Part shown: piece by piece, positions 45,104 to 52,770 of the stretch | How positions within the stretch are numbered: position 1 is the stretch's first letter | Layout: the number at the start of each line of letters is the position of its first letter | Source: Cerina litoralis | Lineage (GTDB): Bacteria; Bacteroidota; Bacteroidia; Flavobacteriales; Flavobacteriaceae | Assembly: GCA_022008415.1 (NCBI GenBank) | Contig: JAIRBC010000022.1 | Span: 1 to 64,000 of the forward strand | Reading direction: 5' to 3' | Length of the DNA stretch: 64,000 nucleotides | Program-made: the position numbers and the translations under genes | The notes under the pieces: generated by a model | The model's database searches: none | Seen by the model: the letters and a program-made list of their open reading frames with translations, nothing else | Told to the model about the DNA's origin: nothing

Positions 45104-47314
45104 ATGAACGGTATAGCTTTGAATGAGATTGATTTACATGCCGCTTTGAAAAAATATTTTGGGTTCACCCAGTTCAAGGGTCTTCAAAAAGATGTGATCA
45201 CCAACATTTTACAAGGAAAGAATACTTTTGTAATTATGCCTACGGGAGGGGGCAAGTCCCTATGTTATCAGCTTCCCGCCCTGATGCAGGAGGGTACTGC
45301 CATAATAGTCTCACCTTTGATAGCCTTAATGAAGAATCAGGTCGACGCCATACGCGGGGTATCTTCGGATCACGGGGTGGCCCATGTTCTAAATTCGTCA
45401 TTGACAAAGACAGAGGTCAGGCAGGTGAAGATGGACATAAGCGGGGGTGTTACCAAACTGCTTTACGTTGCCCCGGAGTCCTTGACCAAGGAAGAATACG
45501 TAGATTTTCTGCATTCGGTCCCGATTTCCTTTATGGCCGTTGATGAGGCGCACTGTATTTCCGAATGGGGCCATGATTTTAGGCCCGAATACAGGAACCT
45601 TAAGTCGATCGCAAATCGTTTGGGGGAGGGTATCCCAATAATTGGGCTTACGGCCACCGCTACGCCAAAAGTACAGGAGGATGTGATAAAAAACCTTGGG
45701 ATTACCGGTGCTACGGTTTTCAAGGCTTCCTTTAACAGGCCAAACCTGTATTATGAAGTAAGGCCCAAGACCCAAAATATAGAAGCCGATATCATCCGCT
45801 TTGTAAAACAGAACTCTGGAAAATCTGGGATTATTTACTGTCTGAGCCGAAAAAAGGTTGAAGCGTTGGCCCAAGTTTTACAAGTAAACGGGGTAAGCGC
45901 GGTTCCCTATCATGCAGGATTCGACGGTAAGACCCGCTCTAGATATCAGGATATGTTTTTAATGGAAGAAGTGGACGTAGTGGTGGCAACCATCGCTTTT
46001 GGGATGGGGATAGATAAGCCCGATGTTCGTTTTGTAATCCATCACGATATTCCCAAGAGTATCGAGAGCTATTACCAAGAAACCGGGCGTGCCGGAAGGG
46101 ATGGAGGGGAAGGACATTGCCTGGCATTCTATTCGTATAAGGATATTGAAAAATTGGAGAAGTTCATGTCTGGCAAGCCCGTTGCCGAGCAGGAAATCGG
46201 CAATGCGCTTTTACAAGAGGTGGTCGCCTACGCCGAAACCTCCATGTCCCGAAGAAAGTTCATGCTTCATTATTTTGGGGAAGACTTTGACGAAGTTAAC
46301 GGGGAAGGTGCCGACATGGACGATAATACCCGTAACCCTAAAGAAAAACAAGAGGCCAAGGATGACGTTCTAAAATTGATCCGTGTGGTCCAGGGAACCC
46401 ATGAAAAGTTCAAATCCAAAGAAGTCGTAAAAACCTTGGTTGGTAAGGTCAACGCCATTATAGCGTCCCATAAGACCGATGAAAAGGATTTTTTCGGTGT
46501 AGGTTCCGGTAAGGATAAAGGATATTGGATGGCCCTTATCCGGCAGGTGTTGGTGGCAGGTCTCCTAAAAAAGGAAATAGAACAGTACGGGATTCTGCAT
46601 GTGACCAAGAAGGGCGAGGCGTTTTTAAAGAAGCCGACCTCCTTTATGATGACCATGGATCATGTGTACAACCAGGAGAACGATGATGCCATTGTGAGTG
46701 CGGCAAAATCTTCGGGCGGGGTGGCCGATGAAACCTTGTTGCGTTTCTTGAAGGACCTTAGAAAAAGTGAGGCAAAAAAACTTAGCGTGCCTCCCTATGT
46801 CGTTTTTCAAGACCCCTCATTACAGGATATGGCCCTAAAATACCCAATCACAATGGACGAACTGGTAAATATTCATGGAGTGGGCGATGGAAAAGCGAAA
46901 AAATATGGGAAACCTTTTATAAAGTTGATCGCCGACTATGTGGAGGAGAACGATATTGTTAGACCGGATGATCTGGTGGTGAAGAGTACGGGAGCCAATT
47001 CCGGACTTAAGTTGTACATCATCCAAAATGTTGATAGAAAATTGCCTTTGGATGATATTGCTGCCTCCAAAGGATTGAGTCTCACAGAATTGATCCAGGA
47101 AATGGAGCAGATTGTTTTTAGCGGCACCAAATTGAACGTGGATTATTGGATCGACGAAATCTTGGACGAGGACCAACAAGAGGAAATACACGATTACTTC
47201 CTAGAGGCGACGAACGATCATATTGAAGAGGCCCAAAAGGAGTTTGAAGGCGACTATGAGGACGAGGAATTGAGACTCTACAGAATTAAATTTATAAGCG
47301 AAGTGGCCAACTAG
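45104..47314 (+). CDS. recQ: ATP-dependent DNA helicase RecQ lacking zinc-site cysteines
   Basis: This 736-residue superfamily 2 helicase unwinds DNA in recombination and repair. Walker A is MPTGGGKS (Lys51), Walker B DEAH (147-150), and the C-terminal helicase motifs QETGRAGRDG and AFGMGIDKPDVRFV are present; the winged-helix and an HRDC domain (about 560-625) follow. The RecQ zinc-binding region, which usually has four Cys, instead reads SMSRRKFMLHYFGED followed by an acidic linker, with no Cys. The ATG at 45104 is preferred over a TTG at 45074 because family N-termini begin close to IDLHAALKKYFGF. Confidence 0.94.
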   Translation: MNGIALNEIDLHAALKKYFGFTQFKGLQKDVITNILQGKNTFVIMPTGGGKSLCYQLPALMQEGTAIIVSPLIALMKNQVDAIRGVSSDHGVAHVLNSSLTKTEVRQVKMDISGGVTKLLYVAPESLTKEEYVDFLHSVPISFMAVDEAHCISEWGHDFRPEYRNLKSIANRLGEGIPIIGLTATATPKVQEDVIKNLGITGATVFKASFNRPNLYYEVRPKTQNIEADIIRFVKQNSGKSGIIYCLSRKKVEALAQVLQVNGVSAVPYHAGFDGKTRSRYQDMFLMEEVDVVVATIAFGMGIDKPDVRFVIHHDIPKSIESYYQETGRAGRDGGEGHCLAFYSYKDIEKLEKFMSGKPVAEQEIGNALLQEVVAYAETSMSRRKFMLHYFGEDFDEVNGEGADMDDNTRNPKEKQEAKDDVLKLIRVVQGTHEKFKSKEVVKTLVGKVNAIIASHKTDEKDFFGVGSGKDKGYWMALIRQVLVAGLLKKEIEQYGILHVTKKGEAFLKKPTSFMMTMDHVYNQENDDAIVSAAKSSGGVADETLLRFLKDLRKSEAKKLSVPPYVVFQDPSLQDMALKYPITMDELVNIHGVGDGKAKKYGKPFIKLIADYVEENDIVRPDDLVVKSTGANSGLKLYIIQNVDRKLPLDDIAASKGLSLTELIQEMEQIVFSGTKLNVDYWIDEILDEDQQEEIHDYFLEATNDHIEEAQKEFEGDYEDEELRLYRIKFISEVAN

Positions 47315-47336
47315 GCCAACAAAATAAGTAAAAACT

Positions 47337-47376
47337 AAAAAGCTCCCGAATAACCATGGTTTTTCGGGAGCTTTTC
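47337..47376. terminator. Intrinsic terminator after recQ (bidirectional)
   Basis: AAAAGCTCCCGAA pairs with TTCGGGAGCTTTT (13 bp, 47338-47350 and 47363-47375) around a 12-base loop, with A-rich and T-rich flanks. It can also stop transcription from the convergent membrane-protein genes. Confidence 0.9.
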
Positions 47377-47472
47377 TATATGGTAAATGTGCTAGTATTG
47401 TGTTAAACCTATTTTAGCCGATCCAAGCCTTGTTCTGGCAAAAAATAACGATTGCTTAACCTACACACAGCA

Positions 47473-47775
47473 CTAGCTAAATTCCCCGGAAGTAAGGAGG
47501 GCTACGATTACACCAAAATAGAGCATGGACAGCAATAGGAGTACAATGGAAATTGCCAACCCGATATAGGCCAGTATTCTACCGGTTCTTACGTTCTCGT
47601 AGCCGGTATAATCGGCGGGCTCCTCTTGGTAAACCTTTTCGGCCTCCTTGGCCTGTACAAGGCCAATAATACTGAAAATCGCAGCAAATGGGCCGCAACA
47701 GGTTAGGGACCCTATCAGGGCAATGATGCCCATGGTCAATACGGTACTGGCTCCAGGGAGCGGTCGTTGGTTCAT
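47473..47775 (-). CDS. Small membrane protein, CCC-motif/DUF4190-like
   Basis: The 100-residue protein has two helices. The first is MGIIALIGSLTCCGPFAAIFSIIGLVQA, containing the Cys-Cys pair; the second is ILAYIGLAISIVLLLLSMLYFGVIVA. The loop between carries YTGYENVRTGRI, matching NYNQLKTAKI of its neighbour. The pair are therefore paralogues of the flavobacterial CCC-motif family. The ATG at 47775 is chosen since the longer frame would add an unrelated basic leader overlapping the next gene. Confidence 0.82.
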   Translation of the reverse strand: MNQRPLPGASTVLTMGIIALIGSLTCCGPFAAIFSIIGLVQAKEAEKVYQEEPADYTGYENVRTGRILAYIGLAISIVLLLLSMLYFGVIVALLTSGEFS

Positions 47776-47789
47776 ATTTAAATGGTGTT

Positions 47790-48122
47790 TTACTCCTCTA
47801 TCCCGTATTGTTCGGTCATTATCCTGACTTTTTCCATATAGCCTTCCCAACCTCCCATTTGCGAAATGGCATAGAACGTATAGATAAAATAAAGGACACC
47901 CAATACTAAGGCAATGATGGCTACGATCTTGGCCGTTTTCAATTGATTGTAATTCGAATAGATTTCCGGATTTTCCCGATATTTCTTCTCATCGTTGCTT
48001 AGGAGGAAAAAAGCAATTCCAGAAAGAATTACTGCAGGTAAACCGCCAATACAGCAGCATAAGAAGGAAAGTATTGCCAATACGAGGGCCAAGGTTACAT
48101 TGGGTAGTTTTTGTTGTTCCAT
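47790..48122 (-). CDS. CCC-motif membrane protein
   Basis: This 110-residue protein has helix 1 with three consecutive cysteines (FLCCCIGG, about residue 21-28), a cytoplasmic-type loop with NDEKKYRENPEIYSNYNQLKTAK and helix 2 (IVAIIALVLGVLYFIYTFYAI). This is the named flavobacterial CCC-motif membrane protein family, of unknown function. It is co-directional with the related 47473-47775 gene (14-base gap) and 250 bp downstream of a DUF2752 gene, a neighbourhood often seen in this group. Confidence 0.88.
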   Translation of the reverse strand: MEQQKLPNVTLALVLAILSFLCCCIGGLPAVILSGIAFFLLSNDEKKYRENPEIYSNYNQLKTAKIVAIIALVLGVLYFIYTFYAISQMGGWEGYMEKVRIMTEQYGIEE

Positions 48123-48196
48123 AATTTCTAGGTTTAATTGGTAATAAGAGTCTGTTTAAGGGTTCGTCAATTATTTTTCAAGGCACTTTTTTGGGC

Positions 48197-48243
48197 GGCC
48201 AACGCTCCATTTGGCTCCTTTTTCAAATGCCAAATCGCTGGCC
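48197..48243. repeat. Imperfect inverted repeat in an intergenic region
   Basis: GGCCA (48197-48201) and ATTTGGC (48209-48215) pair with GCCAAAT (48229-48235) and TGGCC (48239-48243) across internal loops, forming a potential large hairpin between the CCC-motif and DUF2752 genes. No T run follows on either side, so it is unlikely to be a simple terminator. Confidence 0.6.
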
Positions 48244-48372
48244 TTCCCATCCGGCCCAGTTTAAATATTGAACCGTAGCTTTGGCTATGCTTTATAATTG
48301 TTCCACGTACGGCATCAAAAATGGACTATAATCCAGAAAATTCGGGGCTAACAAAAAAATCCAGAACGGGCT

Positions 48373-48678
48373 CTATATGAATTTAAGGATGTAATTGATC
48401 AATATTAATACAATGCTTAATGTTGTAAACGTGATGATGATCGTATTTGCATGTTTTAAAGGACGAAAATTATCCCATAACAAAATGGCCATCAAGGGAA
48501 TTAAGGTGTAAATAGCTGGATACATTTTAAACGCTTCCCCAAAATTACCTTCCAGCAAAAGAGCGACCGAACGCTGAATCCCACAACCAGGACAATCTAC
48601 CCCAAAGATTTTTTTATTCAGGCATGGAATCATAAAACCATTTAAAGTATACAAAACTGCGGCTAAGGATATTTTCAT
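48373..48678 (-). CDS. DUF2752 membrane protein
   Basis: DUF2752 proteins are small membrane proteins with a cytoplasmic-side CPGCGxxR motif; here it is VDCPGCGIQRSVALLL (Cys29, Cys32 from the chosen start), then two hydrophobic helices. The ATG at 48678 gives 101 residues. A longer frame from 48732 would overlap the start of the divergent gene at 48723 and adds a basic leader, so the shorter start is preferred. The function is unknown. It is the third in a same-strand run with the two CCC-motif genes, although 250 bp away. Confidence 0.85.
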   Translation of the reverse strand: MKISLAAVLYTLNGFMIPCLNKKIFGVDCPGCGIQRSVALLLEGNFGEAFKMYPAIYTLIPLMAILLWDNFRPLKHANTIIITFTTLSIVLILINYILKFI

Positions 48679-48722
48679 CGAACGCGGATTCCTGTACCGA
48701 AATTTAACATTATTTTTGTGGA

Positions 48723-48923
48723 ATGAAAACAAAACGGACCATTTATTTTTTACTTATCGTAACGGGGGCCTTAATTATTGGAGTGGGGGAATATTATTTT
48801 CCGAAAGAGTATGTACTGGGCATCGGGTTGGTCTTGATGATGTACGGCTTATACAAGTCTACCCAAGTTTGGATCAGGGATAGGGATCAAAACGAAGAAG
48901 AAAATGGAAAAGAAGATCTTTGA
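48723..48923 (+). CDS. Small two-helix membrane protein
   Basis: The 66-residue protein has two hydrophobic helices (about 6-23 and 31-47) and a charged C-terminal tail (RDRDQNEEENGKEDL). It overlaps the following Smr-domain gene by 20 bp in another frame, a sign of tight coupling. A TATTTTTG -7-like element sits only a few bases before the ATG, so the transcript might be nearly leaderless. No named family is recognised. Confidence 0.75.
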   Translation: MKTKRTIYFLLIVTGALIIGVGEYYFPKEYVLGIGLVLMMYGLYKSTQVWIRDRDQNEEENGKEDL

Positions 48924-49458
48924 AATAGGGGATAAGGTCGCTGTTTTGGATGATACAATTACGGGACGCGTCGTTCAAATTACCCAAGGCCAAATAACCA
49001 TTGAAACCACCGATGGGTTTCCGTTAAATTTTGAGCCTTCCGAATTGATAAGAATAAATATTGAGGACTCTTTTGGGATATCCAATTTGGAAGTGGCACG
49101 GAGCAAGGCCGAAAAGGAAATTCCAAAAAGGAATATTTCCAAACCCTCAAAGACCAAGGAACGGTATGCTCCAAAGATGGAGGTAGATCTACATATAGGT
49201 CAATTGGTGCCTTCCATCAAGGGCCTGACCAATTTTGACATGTTAAACCTTCAGTTGGAGGCCGCCCAACGGCAATTAGAATTTGCTATCCGTAAACGCA
49301 TCCAAAAGGTAGTTTTTATCCACGGGGTAGGGGAAGGGGTACTAAAGGAAGAACTGTACTATTTGTTTAAACGGTACGATAATGTAAAGTACTACGATGC
49401 GGACTATCAAAAATATGGTTTAGGTGCCACGGAAGTGTATATTTATCGGAATTCGTAA
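48904..49458 (+). CDS. Smr domain protein (MutS2-like C-terminal nuclease domain)
   Basis: This 184-residue protein has an N-terminal beta-rich segment (about 1-50, IGDKVAVLDDTITGRVVQI, SH3/KOW-like) and a C-terminal Smr domain (about 95-184) with MEVDLHIGQLV and VVFIHGVGEGVLKEEL. The Smr DLH and HGxGxG motifs are both present. Stand-alone Smr proteins may act as endonucleases on DNA or stalled mRNA; the specific role here is unknown. The gene overlaps the upstream membrane-protein gene by 20 bp. Confidence 0.88.
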   Translation: MEKKIFEIGDKVAVLDDTITGRVVQITQGQITIETTDGFPLNFEPSELIRINIEDSFGISNLEVARSKAEKEIPKRNISKPSKTKERYAPKMEVDLHIGQLVPSIKGLTNFDMLNLQLEAAQRQLEFAIRKRIQKVVFIHGVGEGVLKEELYYLFKRYDNVKYYDADYQKYGLGATEVYIYRNS

Positions 49459-49523
49459 TATCCCGTCCTTCCAGGTGTTACAGGTTCAAGGCTCGGGTTT
49501 TATTTCAGATTGCTTTACAACCT

Positions 49524-50030
49524 CTAAGATCCGGGGACTTTAGTGGAATAAGTGCCAAAGTCGTTAATGCGAAGATCGGTAATCCTGTGGCCCGAGTCAT
49601 CCACTAGGGAAATACCGCTTAGTTTGATCATATGGTCGTATGTAATGCTATCCTTTGTTGTGGTCGTTATCTGTACTTCCCCTCCTTCTCCGTTAATTTC
49701 CTGTAGCACCACCGGTGTTATCGGAGGAATGGCGTCACAGAAATAATTCGTTGTCACGTTGTCGGAAAAGATACGATAGGTGATTTGGGATTGGTCTGGA
49801 ACCGTGCTGACAATAACGCTATCGGATACCTGATTTTTAAGAATACCACTTTGAAGGTCCAGGATCAAGGTTTCGTCTTGGTTGATCTTAAAAAAAACGG
49901 TGGTAATCGTAGTTGCCGGACCACAGTATTGCAAGGCACTATTATCAAAATCGATCGTCTCAATTTGCAGATCCCCATCATTACAGGAAACCATTAGGAA
50001 CAAAAAGGAAATAAGTACTATTTTTTGCAT
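49524..50030 (-). CDS. Lipoprotein of unknown function
   Basis: This 168-residue protein has a lipoprotein signal peptide with lipobox MVSC (Cys16). The mature part is beta-rich (ITTVFFKINQDETLILDL; ITYRIFSD), contains a Cys in ALQYCGPATT and one in FCDAIPP, and matches no family I know. It is a likely periplasm-facing or surface lipoprotein. It is transcribed alone. Confidence 0.72.
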   Translation of the reverse strand: MQKIVLISFLFLMVSCNDGDLQIETIDFDNSALQYCGPATTITTVFFKINQDETLILDLQSGILKNQVSDSVIVSTVPDQSQITYRIFSDNVTTNYFCDAIPPITPVVLQEINGEGGEVQITTTTKDSITYDHMIKLSGISLVDDSGHRITDLRINDFGTYSTKVPGS

Positions 50031-50081
50031 GACGCAAATTTAAATCAATTCTGGCTCAGAATCCTAAAGGTTTTGTTTTCA

Positions 50082-50116
50082 TTTGGATAATTTCAGTTTT
50101 GAAAGTGCTAATTTTG
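50082..50116 (+). promoter_or_regulatory. Candidate promoter upstream of the cysteine desulfurase
   Basis: A -33 TTTG (50082-50085) and an exact -7 TAATTTTG (50109-50116) are 23 bases apart, slightly long. The predicted transcript would include the whole dispersed repeat copy B before the ATG at 50260. Confidence 0.45.
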
Positions 50117-50131
50117 CGAAATATGTAGAAT

Positions 50132-50215
50132 GAACCCGTCTTGAGTTTTGGTTTGGAGTCGAGAACGGAGACTTCCCGGCCGTACCCGATCGGGCGAGTG
50201 GTGACCCTGAAGCTT
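50132..50215 (-). repeat. Dispersed ~85 bp intergenic repeat, copy B (inverted relative to copy A)
   Basis: The reverse complement matches 44886-44970 with about 72% identity by hand alignment. It contains the palindrome CCCGATCGGG (50185-50194). Its end adjoins a near-palindrome, ACCCTGAAGCTTCGGGGT (50204-50221), and an outer imperfect inverted pair GTCTTGAGTTTT/AAAACCCAAGAC brackets about 105 bp. It occupies the leader of the cysteine desulfurase gene. Confidence 0.8.
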
Positions 50216-50259
50216 CGGGGTCAGGTAAAAGAAAAACCCAAGACACGCTCAATATATCC

Positions 50260-51414
50260 ATGACAATGAGAAACGTTTATTTGGACAACGCTGCAACTAC
50301 CCGTATAAGGGAAGAGGTAATTGAAAAAATGCAGGACGCCTTGATTCAATATTACGGCAACCCTTCTTCTGTCCACAGTTATGGCCGTACGTCAAAGACT
50401 GCCATTGAAAAAGCCAGAAAAACCATTGCCAAAACCTTAAACGCCCTGCCTTCGGAGATTATTTTTACTTCGGGGGGTACCGAGGCCGACAATATGATCA
50501 TCAGAAGTGCCATTCGGGATTTGGGGGTGAAGACTTTGATTACGTCTAAAATCGAACACCACGCCGTCCTGCATTCTGCCGAAGAAATGGTAAGGGAGTA
50601 CGGTATTGCCCTTTATTTTGTTGATTTGGATCAATTTGGCAACCCCGTATTATCACATTTGGAAAAATTGTTGCAGCAGGACGATTCCAAAAAGCTGGTC
50701 AGTTTGATGCATATCAATAATGAGATCGGAAATATCATGGATGTTGAAGCCGTGTGCAATTTGTGCGCAAAATACAACGTCCTTTTACATTCGGATACGG
50801 TGCAATCCATTGGACACTATCCTTGGGACCTTCAGAATGTGCCCGTCGATTTTTTGACCGCTGCCGCCCATAAATTCCACGGACCCAAAGGCGTGGGTTT
50901 TGCCTATATTAAGAAAAACACGGGACTTAGGCCGCTTATCGTAGGTGGATCCCAGGAACGTGGCTTTCGTGCAGGTACCGAACCTCTCCATGATATCATC
51001 GGGCTGGAGACCGCATTTATTGAGGCCTATAGGAACTTGGAAGAGGAACAAGCCTATGTAACCAAATTGAAACAGTATTTTATCGATGGCTTGAAGCAAA
51101 CCCTTCCAACAGCCCAATTCAATGGTTTCTCGGGAGATTTGGACAAAAGTACCTATACCTTGGTCAATGTACGCCTGCCATTTAGCCAAGAAAAATCACT
51201 GATGCTCCTGTTCCATCTCGATTTAAAGGGGATTGCATGTTCCAAGGGCAGTGCATGCCAATCTGGAAGTGATATGGGGTCGCACGTACTATCGGAAATC
51301 TTACCGGTGGAGGAACTTAAAAAGCCCTCCCTGCGCTTCTCTTTCTCTAAATACAACACCAAGGAAGAATTGGATTATGTATTAGCGGTACTGAAGGAAT
51401 TTGCAGAAAACTAG
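50260..51414 (+). CDS. Cysteine desulfurase family protein (NifS/IscS-like)
   Basis: This 384-residue PLP enzyme of fold-type I has the PLP lysine Lys205 in AAAHKFHGPKG, the aspartate in LHSDTVQSIGH, and a catalytic cysteine Cys333 in the loop SKGSACQSGS, the extended loop of IscS/NifS-type enzymes. It removes sulfur from cysteine for iron-sulfur or tRNA thiolation. No isc or suf genes are adjacent, so the pathway is not set by context. The first in-frame ATG gives MTMRNVYLDN; a second ATG two codons later is a possible start. Confidence 0.93.
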   Translation: MTMRNVYLDNAATTRIREEVIEKMQDALIQYYGNPSSVHSYGRTSKTAIEKARKTIAKTLNALPSEIIFTSGGTEADNMIIRSAIRDLGVKTLITSKIEHHAVLHSAEEMVREYGIALYFVDLDQFGNPVLSHLEKLLQQDDSKKLVSLMHINNEIGNIMDVEAVCNLCAKYNVLLHSDTVQSIGHYPWDLQNVPVDFLTAAAHKFHGPKGVGFAYIKKNTGLRPLIVGGSQERGFRAGTEPLHDIIGLETAFIEAYRNLEEEQAYVTKLKQYFIDGLKQTLPTAQFNGFSGDLDKSTYTLVNVRLPFSQEKSLMLLFHLDLKGIACSKGSACQSGSDMGSHVLSEILPVEELKKPSLRFSFSKYNTKEELDYVLAVLKEFAEN

Positions 51415-51526
51415 AGGTTTTTAGGAAAAAATAGAGATTCTAGAAGTTACAGGGGGAGTAAATGAGCCCGTGTTCACCTCATATCTTTATTTCACGCCTC
51501 AATCTTATTACCTAGTACCACGCATT

Positions 51527-52651
51527 TTACTGCCCCACATCCAGATCCTGTACACATCTAAATCCCAAATGTTCTTGTCCCGAATCGTAGGCCGAGGCCA
51601 TTCTGGCACTTGGCCGGTAGTTGCTGCAATATTGTTCGCTGCATAAAAAGGAACCCCCTTTGATTACGCGTTTGGGCACGTTTGGGTCATTGGGATCATA
51701 ACTTTGTTTTGGACCGGTAGGGTTTTTACAGATCCCTCCGTTGGAGGCCAATTTATTCCTCGCATTAGAATCTGGTCGGTACCAGTCGGAGGTCCATTCC
51801 CATACATTACCGATCATATCGTACAATCCATATCCGTTTGGGGGATAACTTGCCACTGGTGCCGACCCGGCAAATCCATCTGCCGAACTGTTGCCGGATG
51901 GAAAGGTTCCCTGAAAGAAATTTGCCAAAAATTTGCCATGGGGGGTAAGTTCATCTCCCCAAGCAAAAGCGTGGTTTGCCTGTCCGCCCCTGCTGGCGTA
52001 CTCCCATTCCGCCTCGGTAGGCAATCTTTTTCCGGCCCATTTGGCGTAGGCTTCCGCGTCTTCAAAGGCTATCTGAACAACGGGATAGTGGTCCTTTCCT
52101 TTTATGTCGCTCCCAGGCCCATGGGGATGCCGCCAATTAGCTCCGATTTTCCATGCCCACCATTGGGAAATATCATTTAGGTTTGCCACATTGGGGATGG
52201 GATCAAAGATTAAACCACCCGGTTGTAGGAGACTATCGGCAGGTTTTGGGGTATTTGGCGGAAGTTGTACTTTCAGTTCTTCCCAATCAACAGGCCGTTC
52301 GGCCACGGTAACGTATCCGGTTTCCTTTACAAATTTTTTGAACTCGGCGTTGGTAACCTCGGTCACATCGATATAAAAACTGGATAATTGCACCGAATAG
52401 GCCGGTCCTTCGGTTCGATGTGCATTGGGGTCTTGACTCCCCATGGTAAAAATACCCCCGGGAATATGCGCCATGCCCTTCGGGGCGTTCCTGTGTCCCG
52501 TTTCCAATGGCTTGCCGGTGGAACTGTCTGCAAACCCGGCGTGGGCTTCGGTTGCTTTCGCATCTACGATTTCTTTTTTGGAATCCGTTTTACAGGAACA
52601 TAAAAGTAGCAAAGCAATGGATGCGAGGGAAGCTATGTTCTTTGTTATCAT
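51527..52651 (-). CDS. Formylglycine-generating enzyme family lipoprotein
   Basis: This 374-residue protein has a lipoprotein signal (CSC near residue 18-20) and a full FGE-sulfatase fold: HIPGGIFTMGSQ at about 62-73, the central GKRLPTEAEWEYASRGG (207-223), NVWEWTSDW, and the C-terminal GGSFLCSEQYCSNYRPSAR...LGFRC. Cys337 and Cys342 align with the catalytic cysteine pair of human FGE in the same CxxxxC spacing, so a real formylglycine-generating activity on sulfatases, or a related function, is possible. FGE family proteins without the pair include many non-enzymatic members, so the pair is notable. No sulfatase gene is in the window. Confidence 0.9.
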   Translation of the reverse strand: MITKNIASLASIALLLLCSCKTDSKKEIVDAKATEAHAGFADSSTGKPLETGHRNAPKGMAHIPGGIFTMGSQDPNAHRTEGPAYSVQLSSFYIDVTEVTNAEFKKFVKETGYVTVAERPVDWEELKVQLPPNTPKPADSLLQPGGLIFDPIPNVANLNDISQWWAWKIGANWRHPHGPGSDIKGKDHYPVVQIAFEDAEAYAKWAGKRLPTEAEWEYASRGGQANHAFAWGDELTPHGKFLANFFQGTFPSGNSSADGFAGSAPVASYPPNGYGLYDMIGNVWEWTSDWYRPDSNARNKLASNGGICKNPTGPKQSYDPNDPNVPKRVIKGGSFLCSEQYCSNYRPSARMASAYDSGQEHLGFRCVQDLDVGQ

Positions 52652-52770
52652 CTGTGGGTTGCACTAAAATTAAAATTCGCAAGATAGCAGATCAATATTA
52701 ATTATAAAACCAGCGGGTTGAAAATACTTAAATCGATAAATTCCCGAGATAAGTTTCCGAACCTATCTTA

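Noticed and set aside
45398-45874. 158-codon open frame antisense to recQ
   Set aside because: It is composed of basic low-information sequence opposite conserved helicase motifs and is not supported by any domain or promoter.
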